Assembly: GCF_900324485.2 (NCBI RefSeq)
Contig: NC_046633.1
Location: 62,001 to 126,000, forward strand
From: Mastacembelus armatus
Lineage: Eukaryota; Chordata; Actinopteri; Synbranchiformes; Mastacembelidae
Length of the DNA: 64,000 nt
Direction of reading: 5' to 3'
Made by a program: the position numbers and the translations under genes. Positions 24,390 to 37,043 of this stretch are shown here, in pieces (within the stretch, counting starts at the first letter, position 1; every line of letters begins with the position of its first letter). The notes beneath the pieces were generated by a model that was not told the origin of the DNA, made no database searches, and was given only the letters and a program-made list of their open reading frames with translations.

Positions 24390-24830
24390 ACCTGAGGCAC
24401 GAACAGAACCCAGAAACCTTCAGCAGACACGAATCAAACATGAGAGAAGCCTGAAGAATAAACACCAGGGGGAGGAGCAGAGGCTGAGAGAGAAGCTGGA
24501 GAAGGTAGTGCAGCCCAGGAACAAATCCTGCAACAAGCTGCAGGCTCCCAGCATGGGAGGAGGAAGATGAGGAGGAGAACAGAGTTGAAGAACAACATTG
24601 AGGAGCCGACAAGTTCTGCCCGTAACAGCAAACTAAAGCTGGCAGCAGAAACAAGGAAAAACCAGAGCTGACTAAGAAATCTGAAGACACAGGATCTTCT
24701 CCAAAATCAGTTCCAGGTGAGAGATAGAAACCTGAAGCAGGAAAAGGAGCTTCAGGCTGAAAAGTCCAAACTTCACCTGCTCCAACAACAACTAGAGGAT
24801 CAGAGGCTCCAGGCTGTGAAGCAGCATTGA
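24390..24830 (+). pseudogene. Decayed coiled-coil coding fragment
   Basis: Two plus-strand stretches with Glu/Lys/Gln-rich heptad-like composition lie close together in different frames. The first (about 24421-24567) contains GEEQRLREKLEKVV. The second (about 24690-24830) contains KQEKELQAEKSKLHLLQQQL and ends KQH-stop. Several stops and frame changes separate them, so no intact gene remains. The parent protein is not recognised. The minus-strand frame over the same DNA is a shadow. Confidence 0.4.
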
Positions 24831-25537
24831 ACATTGTTTTTAAAGATGCACTAATAAATATATTTCGTATGAACAATGGATCATGTTAAATCACGTGAAA
24901 GCTCAGAGTGATCAACACACAGACACTTTTAGCCTCTTTTAGCTCCTGGTTTTGGTTTGGCAGCACGTTTCCTGCCTGGTTCAGTCTGGTCCCTGATAAA
25001 TCCACTGTCCACTACCTGCTCAGCAGCAAACAGCAGACAGACACAGTTACAGTGACTCAGGAGCTGATTCAGACATGAGCGTCTCAGTCTGTGAGCTCTG
25101 TAGCAGCCAGATGCGGGTCCTCCCTGAGTCCAGCAGAGGTCGCCATCACATCAGAGGGAGGAGAGTTGGTTAAAGGCATGGACAGACTGCACACACCTCT
25201 CTACCTCCTCCTCTGTTCTACAACAAGAATGACATGAAAACATCAGAACATCACAGGACAAACACTGAGCTGGACTCTGCTCTGATGATGGGATTCAGGG
25301 CTGGACCGAAACAATAATTCAGGCCTGGAATCTGACTCCATCCCAGGCCATGCTCTTCATACAAACCACCAGACCTCTCATTTTGGAGGCTAACCTACTT
25401 GTTGATGGGACTAGTTCTAAATTTGGCCACTGTGTCATTTGGGAGGAAGGTTATCCAGATTAGGAAACACAAACATCTGGGACTGACCAACCAGTAGAGT
25501 CTATGTGAACACTGAGTCTGGAAGGTCTGTCCTGACA
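24831..25537. other. Spacer before TRIM copy 2, nothing recognised
   Basis: About 0.7 kb between the coiled-coil fragment and the start of duplication copy 2. No gene or element identified. Confidence 0.4.
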
Positions 25538-25739
25538 GAGAAAAGTAGGTTAAAGAGGTAAAAGTCTTCTTCAAGGGTCAATTCATCCTGGGCCAGATGT
25601 TCTAATCACATCTAAAGAACACAGCTGCAGGATGAGGCGGCAGAACTGGCAACCCAGGGCAGCTCCAACGTCACATGGCTCAGGTCAAACAGAAAGTTAG
25701 TCAGAACCAGAGCAGAGCTGCAGCCGAGACGAGTCTGTT

Positions 25740-25810
25740 TCTGTGTGGAGGAAAATAAACTGAGCTCAAAGATCTTTGTCCACAAAACAGCAGAGACTTT
25801 GGAAACACTG
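25740..25810 (+). promoter_or_regulatory. Putative 5' noncoding exon of TRIM copy 2
   Basis: The donor AACACTG|GTGAGTACAG is at 25810/25811 and the matching acceptor CTTCTGTCCTCAG ends at 26639, nine bases before the ATG. The intron keeps the ISRE-like AGTTTCACTTTTCC at 26031-26044 and the octamer ATGCAAAT at 26323-26330. Left boundary unknown. Confidence 0.45.
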
Positions 25811-26648
25811 GTGAGTACAGAAGGAGCCGGAACAGAGACTCTTCAGCTTTGGCTCTGAAAAATAAACTTTGCCTCTGAAAACAAAACCCAAACTAAAAAA
25901 TAAAACACTGACATTGAAACATTTGTCCTGAGTTTGACATTTGACAATTTCAGACATTGTGAAATAAAAACTACATCTTTTCTTTTTGTTCAGGTCAGTG
26001 TTTTTTATTTTGATGCCAAATGTTTTTGTCAGTTTCACTTTTCCGTCACTTTTGGTGCGGAGGGAGGGCTCTGAGGGGGGGGGGGCTAAGAAGGGCTGGA
26101 CCAATGAAATGGTCACACACTCCTTGGTGGAAACACCTGTGTCCGTCAATCATAAATGCCATGAACAACTTCAGCAGGCTTCCTTTTTTAAGGTGGCTCC
26201 AGTCATCACCATGAACTGAGCACAGACAGTATTGAGACATGAGCAGCCTCAGTGTGTTTATTAAAGACAGTTGAAGATGTTTTCAACACAGGAGTCAGAC
26301 TGAACTGTGCTTCATACTAAATATGCAAATGATAAGCAGAACATGTGGTAACCAGGTCCCTTAGCTCCGCCCCCCAGAGCCCAATGAAAAAACATCAACC
26401 AAAGCTGAGGAGACTAATTTTATTATTTCTTTATTTTTTTCCAAATACAAATATTTCAATGTCTGTGTTTTGTTTTTAGTTTGGTGGAGCGTTGTCACCT
26501 GAGGATTCTTGATGTTGTTCACTTTCCAGTTCTTCCTGCCATTCAACATGTTTGTCCCTGACATCATTATTGTCAGACTCCTGACTACTTTCTGATCCAG
26601 TTATGAGAAATGAGTTAATCCTGTTACTTCTGTCCTCAGTGTGTAGAC

Positions 26649-28292
26649 ATGTCTGCTGCCAGCTGTCTGAGATCTGAAGACCAGTTCCTGTGCTCCATCT
26701 GTCTGGATGTGTTCACTGATCCAGTCTCCACACCATGTGGACACAACTTCTGCAAGAACTGCATCAACCAACACTGGGATGTTAATGACAGGTGCCAGTG
26801 TCCAATGTGTAAAAGGGTTTTCAACCCAAGACCTGAGCTGCACATCAACACCTTCATCTCTGGGATGGTTGCTGAGTTCAGACATGGAGCTCAACACAAA
26901 GCCAGCAGCAGCAGCTCAGACCAACAAGCTGCCAAACCAGGACAAGTTCTCTGTGACGTCTGCACTGGAACCAAACTGAAGGCCCTGAAGTCCTGCCTGG
27001 TGTGTCTGGTCTCCTACTGTGAGACTCACCTGGAGCCTCATCTGACAGCTTTAGTTCTGAAAAGGCATCAGCTGATCCAGCCTGTGGACAACCTGGAAGG
27101 CAGGATGTGTAGGAAGCACGATAAACCTCTGGAGCTGTTCTGTAAGACTGACCAGACATGTGTCTGCACGCTCTGCTCTGTTTTAGACCACAGGACACAT
27201 GAGTTTGTTCCTCTGAAAGAAGAAGGTGAAGGAAAGAAGGCAGAGCTGGGGAAGACACAGGCTGAAATTCAGAAAATGATCCAGAAGAGACGAGTGAAGA
27301 TTGAGGAGCTCAAAGAGTCAGTGAGGATCAGTAAAGCAGCTGCAGACAGAGAGACAGCAGAAGGTCTTCAGGTCTTCACTGCTCTGATGGAGTCTGTCGA
27401 GAGAGGCCTGGAGCAGCTCATACAGGAGATCGAAGAGCAACAGGAAAGTACAGAGAAACAGGCTGAAGGTTTCATCAAAGACCTGGAACAGGAAATCTCT
27501 GAGTTGATGAAGAGAAGCACTGAGGTGGAGCAGCTCTCACGCTCTGAAGACCACCTCCACCTCCTCCAAAGCTTCTCCTCCCTGAAAGCTGCTCCACCCA
27601 CCAAGGACTGGACAGAGGTCAGAGTCCGTCCTCCATCGCATGAGGAGACTGTGGTGAGAGCTGTGGCTCAGCTGGAGGACACACTCAGGAAAGAGACGAA
27701 GAAGCTGTTTGAGGCTGAGCTGAAGAGGGTCCAGCAGTTTGAAGTGGATGTGACTCTGGATCCTCATACAGCATATTGTAAACTCATCCTGTCTGATGAT
27801 GGGAAACAAGTGAGTCACAGTGATGTGAAGAAAAAACTTCCAGACAACCCAGAGAGATTTTCTACCGGTTCTAATGTCTTAGGAAAGCAGAGTTTCTCTT
27901 CAGGCAGATTTTACTTTGAGGTTCAGGTTAAAGGAAAGACTAAGTGGGATTTAGGAGTGGCCAGAGAGTCTATCAACAGGAAGGGAGAAATCACACTGAG
28001 CCCTAAAAATGGTTTCTGGACTATATGGTTGAGAAATGGAAATGAATATGAAGCTCTTGATGGCCCTTCAGTCCGTCTCTCCCTGAGGTCTGGTCCTGAG
28101 AAGGTGGGGGTGTTTGTGGATTATGAGGAGGGTCTGGTCTCCTTCTATGACGTAGATGCTGCAGCTCTTATCTACTCCTTCACTGGCTGCTCCTTCACTG
28201 AGAAACTCTACCCGTTCTTCAGTCCCTGTAATAATGATGGTGGTAAAAACTCTGCTCCTCTGATCATCTGTCCTGTCAATCAAACTGTCTGA
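26649..28292 (+). CDS. Bloodthirsty-related TRIM E3 ubiquitin ligase, copy 2
   Basis: 547 residues in one exon, collinear with copy 1 with no indel. RING, both B-box fingers, coiled coil and PRY-SPRY are at the same residue positions and all zinc ligands are kept. The RING reads DPVSTPCGHNF here (TTSCGHNF in copy 1). Differences from copy 1 are scattered and few in residues 1-360, dense in about residues 366-480 of PRY-SPRY, and almost absent in the last 70 residues. The reading frame is intact, so both copies could make protein. A tandem duplicate that has diverged at the ligand-binding face fits the birth-and-death evolution of bloodthirsty and finTRIM families. Confidence 0.93.
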   Translation: MSAASCLRSEDQFLCSICLDVFTDPVSTPCGHNFCKNCINQHWDVNDRCQCPMCKRVFNPRPELHINTFISGMVAEFRHGAQHKASSSSSDQQAAKPGQVLCDVCTGTKLKALKSCLVCLVSYCETHLEPHLTALVLKRHQLIQPVDNLEGRMCRKHDKPLELFCKTDQTCVCTLCSVLDHRTHEFVPLKEEGEGKKAELGKTQAEIQKMIQKRRVKIEELKESVRISKAAADRETAEGLQVFTALMESVERGLEQLIQEIEEQQESTEKQAEGFIKDLEQEISELMKRSTEVEQLSRSEDHLHLLQSFSSLKAAPPTKDWTEVRVRPPSHEETVVRAVAQLEDTLRKETKKLFEAELKRVQQFEVDVTLDPHTAYCKLILSDDGKQVSHSDVKKKLPDNPERFSTGSNVLGKQSFSSGRFYFEVQVKGKTKWDLGVARESINRKGEITLSPKNGFWTIWLRNGNEYEALDGPSVRLSLRSGPEKVGVFVDYEEGLVSFYDVDAAALIYSFTGCSFTEKLYPFFSPCNNDGGKNSAPLIICPVNQTV

Positions 28293-28600
28293 TCAGTTTA
28301 TGATGAAGATTTGCCGCCAATAGAAACATTTATGAATCTGTAGCTTTGACAACCACTGTGCACAGATATACCAAAGGATTTCTACTACAACACTGGCACA
28401 GCCATCAATACTATGGCAATGGATTAGAAACCAACCAACCAACCAACAATGACAGGCTGATTATTCTTCTGTCACATCAGTGGCCTCTAAATAGGATCAA
28501 ACCTCAGAGTGAGAACGTTCCAGAGGAAAAGATTCACTGGGATTTAAGGGAACACGTGTTCATCGACAGTCTGAACCCGTTTCCATCTGAATATGGTTCA

Positions 28601-29726
28601 GCGGTGGGACGTTAGTCCAGAGGACACGGGGCGGAGGATGGTCCCACACCTCACACACAAACAACACAAACAAAGCACCACATCCCTAAAGTTCTTCATG
28701 CTGCTGCACAAACACACGTGTCTTTGAAATGATTCACCTTCAGATTTGGTGATTTCCATCTTTTCTGATAAATGGAAGGATGAATGTTGCTTTAGGATAA
28801 ATATGCTGCTTCTTTAAAATAGAAAACACTTGGGATCAGCTGGAAAATGCAGTGTCACTAAACTAAACATGGTTTTGCTGCACAGTGTAACAACTACAGC
28901 AGTAAAGTTTAACATGTACATAAATGCAGCACAAACATCAGATACACCAGTAACACACTGACAGCGACCAGTTTCCTGCTGTTACTTCTGATACATTTAG
29001 TATATTTGGCTGATAATACTTCAATATATTTTGACTTCAATAAGGTTTTAATGCAGGACTTTCACCAAAGTAAAGGATCTAAATACCTCGTCCACCACAG
29101 GGTCCGACCTGGAGGAGGTTTTGCTTCAGTGGGTGTTGAGTCCTGTGGATATAGTTCAAATGCATCAGGATGGTTTGATGCTTCTAAAAGATGACAAAGT
29201 ATTGTCTCAGACAGCAGCGGCTCCTCCAATATACTGTTCATGGTCTTTAACCACATTTAAATTGTGATCTTAAGGTCAGTTTTGTGGCACAGCAGCAGTC
29301 CAGCTGCTCTTTGTGTCTCCAGATTAAACTCTGTGTTGGACTTCCTGTCTTATCCCAGGCAGAACCTGACGAAAACAGCAACCGACGTCTAGTTCACGTA
29401 CTGAAATTATTTCTTTAGCACTTTCTTGTAAACATGAGGAAATTCTCCCAGTCGGCTCCATGACTGAAGCTGTGGGAGTCCTTCCATAGAAATGGATTTC
29501 AATGATTTCAATTTACTGATAAACCTTAAATTAAATCCATTTCAATCATTGAAGATATTTGGAAGAAGAAGAATTAGATTTTAGGACATTTTCTTATAAA
29601 ACTGTGACTTTATTCTGACTTTTTCTTCTAAAATAACAGTATAATAACACAATGCTTTAGCTCTATACGTGTTATTGTACCTCATTAACATCATATTAAA
29701 ATCCACATCAGAAAATCAGTGGTAAC

Positions 29727-29759
<33 letters not shown>

Positions 29760-29985
29760 TGTTGGACCTGAAGCTAAAAACTAAATGTAAATGTTTTTTT
29801 AATGATGTTAATTTGTCAGATTTGATTTAAAGCTTCAGTATTGATGATAAATCCATGTTTCATGATCTACAAATAAAAACAAGACGTTCACATGATGATG
29901 ATGGTTCATGGGTCATTTCTGAAGTTTCACAGCTGAAGTTTCTGCTGTTTTCCCTCCACTGACTCAGTCCTGATGTTCCCACAGT
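28601..29985. other. Intergenic with (AC)n microsatellite
   Basis: AT-rich DNA between TRIM copy 2 and lgalsl. It includes an (AC)n run at 29729-29757. A TTTATT near 29607 would be an AATAAA for the minus-strand lgalsl transcript, about 0.9 kb after its stop codon; that use is only possible, not shown. Confidence 0.5.
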
Positions 29986-30366
29986 GTGAACAGACCAAAC
30001 CAGATCAGTTCTCAGACCAGATCTGGGCCACCTGCATATGTGGTCCTGGATCCGATTCCTGTCCGATGTGTGAGAGTGCGAGCTCCGTCAGAACGGTCAG
30101 ATCAGAATCCATGTGGTCGTTTTAACGTCTCCCTCCTCTGCACATGTCGCCTGTCGTCATCATTCAGTGTGGGAAACATCAACACGGAGGAGGGGGGGCA
30201 GTGGAGAGACCAGGACGCTTCACATTGGTTGGACATTTATGGAGAAGCTTCTGATGGAGCCAAACTGGAAGGAACATATGGGAACCCAGCAGCTTTGGAG
30301 GAACCTGAGCACAAATTATGTTGTTGTTCTTCACGTCAGTTCGGTCTGTGCATGGTGGCAGTTTAG
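29986..30366 (+). pseudogene. Remnant with Myb/SANT-like (trihelix) domain, probably from a DNA transposon
   Basis: The plus-strand translation contains QWRDQDASHWLDIYGEASD followed by AKLEGTYGNPAALEE. This has the spacing of the Myb/SANT-like domain found in PIF/Harbinger accessory proteins and MSANTD proteins (W...LL.IWG....KL.G...N....E). The frame is open for 126 codons but continues into unrelated sequence and lacks the rest of the helices. The left part (ATATGTGGTCCTGGATCCGA) resembles the noncoding part of fish DNA transposons. I read it as a decayed transposon-derived exon. Confidence 0.4.
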
Positions 30367-30521
30367 GAGCTCAGGGGGTTCACACCTGGTCCATGTGCCT
30401 GACAGACATGGGTCAAACAGCAGGTCTGATGGAAACACCCAGGCCTGGGATGTGGACTCAGACTGAGTTCCGGTCCAGATGTTTGACAGATGTTTGTGGT
30501 CAGACTGGTTAGTTTTTCACC

Positions 30522-33767
<3,246 letters not shown>

Positions 33768-33888
33768 GTCGACCTGCAGGAAACAAACTGCAGAGAAATG
33801 AGCTGCAGGGCCAGTTTTTCTGCCTCCAACGTCTCCTGTTGTCTGGATCTGACTCTGACGTAAAACCCACAACCTGCCTCATTACCCT

Positions 33889-33889
<1 letters not shown>

Positions 33890-33938
<49 letters not shown>
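33890..33938. repeat. (CA)n microsatellite
   Basis: A pure CA dinucleotide run of about 48 bp, just upstream of the first coding exon of lgalsl. Confidence 0.98.
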
Positions 33939-33940
<2 letters not shown>

Positions 33941-34798
33941 TCAGCTGCCCTGCATGCCTTTGCCTCTCAGGTCAGGAACAGCTGAGTCTATTGTGAAGCT
34001 GCAGCTTCAGGCAAAACCCCAAAACTTAATCTGCTTCAGGTCAGTGAACGTTTCTCAGCAGAAACACCTTGTATTTATTCCAACAGCAACAGACTGTCTG
34101 GTTCTTCCTGTTAACAATAAAAGGGTTTGTGGGATAGTCCATATATTGACCTACGTGTCTGATAACAGAGGGCAAAGGTCACGTCACTGGGGTCATGCAG
34201 CTGCAGCTCATTTGAACCTGTGAACCCATAATGCATTTCACTGCACCTTGATGTTTGGCTTCCACTGTACAAAGTATGAACATGTGTTGAAGTTCCTGTT
34301 TTCTATCTGAGCAGCTCAGTAAACACACCCAGGAATCAAAACCTAACAAGGTATGAGCTCAACAAGCTAAATGCTAAGCTAACAGTTTTCAACATCCAGT
34401 TTTAGGTTCAACTGTTCCAGTTAATGGGATTTTGTTTCTTTAACAGGACGAACAAAAGGACAAGCCATAAACAAATAAACAGCTTTAAAACAATCTTCAC
34501 TGTGACGTCTAGAAGACAAATATTATCCAATAACAAGTCAAATATTCCAACTGTCCTGAATCATCATTCACCTGATTAGTCCAAAAATTTGCTTTATGAC
34601 CAAAAACCTGCAAAACTGCCAACGTTCAGTCTCAGATGGACTAATTAGTAGATTTTACCACTGACTGTGCTAAATATTATACATTGTTAGCATCAGCATG
34701 TTAGCATTTAGCTCAGCCCCACAGACCTGAGGACAGGCTGTAGATTCTTGTCAAAGTATTAGTTCAGGGAAAAAGTTGGCTCTGCTCAAAATCCATGG
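33939..34798. other. Upstream flank of lgalsl, no gene recognised
   Basis: The lgalsl promoter probably lies in this flank, but no clear TATA box, CpG island or transcription start can be placed. Confidence 0.4.
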
Positions 34799-35010
34799 GA
34801 GCCCACTGGTTCCTGTCCTGAGCCCGCTGGTTCCTGCTCTGAGCCCGCTGGTTCCTGTCCTGAGCCCATTGGTTCTAGCTCTGAGCCCGCTGGTTCCTGC
34901 TCTGAGCCCGCTGGTTCCTGTCCTGAGCCCACTGGTTCTAGCTCTGAGCCCACTGGTTCCTGCTCTGAGCCCACTGGTTCTAGCTCTGAGCCCACTGGTT
35001 CCAGCTCCGT
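34799..35010. repeat. 21-bp minisatellite (10 units)
   Basis: Ten units of GAGCCC(G/A)CTGGTTCC followed by TG(T/C)CCT or a variant TAGCTCT end. Because 21 is seven codons, frames are open on both strands and give repetitive peptides (TSGLRAG on minus, SPLVPAL on plus). These are not taken as genes. Confidence 0.9.
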
Positions 35011-35566
35011 CCAAACCCTTTAAACTCTCAGTGATTTCCTGAAACAGCTGCTCACTGACAGTTTTTGTCATTTCCATGTTTAGGTTTGTTTCAGCAGCAT
35101 TTTGGTGAAACCATCTGACAAGAACGAAGACACTCACCAGATGTGGTCGAGGTACGAAGCTCCTTCTGGAAATGTTTTATCTGTGGTGATGTTTTCTTTC
35201 ATGCTTCAGTTGTTGCCTTGTCGCCACTTTTCCTCTCTGTCTCCACAAAGAGCTGGAGAAAGGGAGGAAGCAGGACATGAGGTCAAAGGAAAAGGCCGAG
35301 CTGGAGGAAACAGCAGAACAAAACGCTCCACGTGCACCGAGTGTAGAGAGTCGGTGTGTTTCTGCTGTACCTGCATTACAAACGTCATCGCCCACAGTGT
35401 GGAGGAAACATAGAGTCTAATATATTAACTACTAACTAGTGTTAAAGCCAACAGTCAGACAGAAACATCCAAAACCACGACGCTCAAATATTCTAGACAC
35501 AAACTGACAAACAGAAGAAAACAGAAAGATGTAAAATCATCACTGACACAAAATGAACACATGGAC

Positions 35567-35927
35567 AATAACCACAGACAGATGCTAATAACCACAGACA
35601 GATGCTAATAACCACAGACAGATGCTAATAACTACAGACAGATGCTTATAACCACAGACAGATGCTAATAACTACAGACAGATGCTAATAACTACAGACA
35701 GATGCTAATAACCACAGGCAGATGCTAATAACTACAGACAGATGCTAATAACCACAGACAGATGCTAATAGCTACAGACAGATGCTAATAGCTACAGACA
35801 GATGCTAATAACCACAGAGATATGCTAATAACCACAGACAGATGCTAATAGCTACAGACAGATGCTAATAACCACAGACAGGTGCTAATAACTACAGACA
35901 GATGCTAATAACCACAGACATGTAGGC
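35567..35927. repeat. 20-bp minisatellite (about 18 units)
   Basis: The unit is CACAGACAGATGCTAATAAC with C/T and A/G substitutions (AACTACAG, AGCTACAG), in strict 20-bp register. One unit is degraded near 35817. Confidence 0.92.
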
Positions 35928-36931
35928 TGATGCTGAATAATTTAATACTAAACTACAAGATGCTGAATCACAGGAAACAGAAAATGACACAAAACTATTA
36001 AAACACAAAGTGATGCTAAATGAAAACAGACTAAATTATTAGAAATCAACTAAAATTATTTATATTTTTGTATCACGAAGTTTATACTTGTATAGAAACA
36101 CAATACACTCAGATGCTTTGTGCACACACACACATCCATCGGGGGCAACTTGGGGTTGAGTGTCTTCAACATGTGGACCAGTGAGTCCAGGGATCGAACA
36201 TCCTGTTGGTGCCGAGTATTTCAAAGATATTTGAAACATAATTTATTTCTCTTCTCTAAAAACATAATTACTGACTGTGTCAGCAGGAAGCAGCGAGTAT
36301 TTAGTGACCCGAGTCATAAAACCAGGTCTTCACTCAGACTTTGGATGTGAACATCACAACTGGTCGGACCAGGTACAGGCTGATGTGGACTGAAGTGACC
36401 CATGTTTTGAACCTGCCAATAAATCCAGGACAGACCTGACTCGTTCAGCACTTTTAATTATGAAAGCACACAGGAAATGACTAAGTTTATGAAAAAACAA
36501 TAATGCATCATAGAAAATATAAATAAGAAAATATCATCTGCTTCTGAAGGCGTCAAGAGTCTGAAGTGCAAACAGGTCCAGCAGAAAAAAAAAGGTCCCC
36601 ATAAATACAGTTTAAAAATAAAAACATAAACTGTAAAGTGAACAAACATCCAGTGACCAACAGGCTCTGAAACATAATAACAACAGGATTCAGGACATCA
36701 GCTCTTCATATCTGTTTGGAAACGTCACTTTTGGTTTTAATTTAATCAAAAATCCATTTTCATCAAATCAAAATAATAAAAGTCTGAGTTGATGTTTGAA
36801 CTCAGACTGAAATAACGTTAACATGACAGTCATAATAAAAATAGACATATATAAAAAACAAATAGTAATAATAATATTGCAGTAGAAACTTCAATTCAAA
36901 TTTAAAATGTAAGTTAAAAAAACCTAAGTGC
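35928..36931. other. AT-rich spacer downstream of slc29a1
   Basis: The segment at about 36119-36230 (ATCCATCGGGGGCAACTTGG...CAGGGATCGAACATCCTG) resembles a repeat found across fish genomes. No gene recognised. Confidence 0.4.
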
Positions 36932-36937
36932 TTTATT
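36932..36937 (-). terminator. slc29a1 polyadenylation signal
   Basis: TTTATT on the plus strand is AATAAA on the minus strand, 107 nt after the slc29a1 stop codon. Confidence 0.6.
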
Positions 36938-37043
36938 TCTCCCTTTTGTCCTCAACACGACGAAGCTCAGGCTTCACCACCTGTGACCAAATGACCAAAT
37001 GAGGATCGATAAAATCTCAGCAGGTCTTACTCCTCCCAGCCGT

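Larger units (their letters stand above)
25538..28600 (+). repeat. Segmental duplication, copy 2 (TRIM unit)
   Basis: Direct-repeat partner of 19401-22461. Sequence identity is high through the noncoding exon, the intron and the 3' flank. It stops abruptly after ATATGGTTCA at 28600, where copy 2 continues into unrelated DNA (GCGGTGGGACG). Confidence 0.95.

Noticed and set aside
20510-28292. Naming the TRIM pair as finTRIM, TRIM25 or TRIM16
   Set aside because: RING, two B-box-like fingers, coiled coil and PRY-SPRY in a single exon with GTKLKALKSCLVCLASYCETHL fit the bloodthirsty family better.
34751-35137. Open frames on both strands with TSGLRAG or SPLVPAL repeats
   Set aside because: The 21-bp unit keeps every frame open; there is no splice context, no conserved flank and no recognised family.
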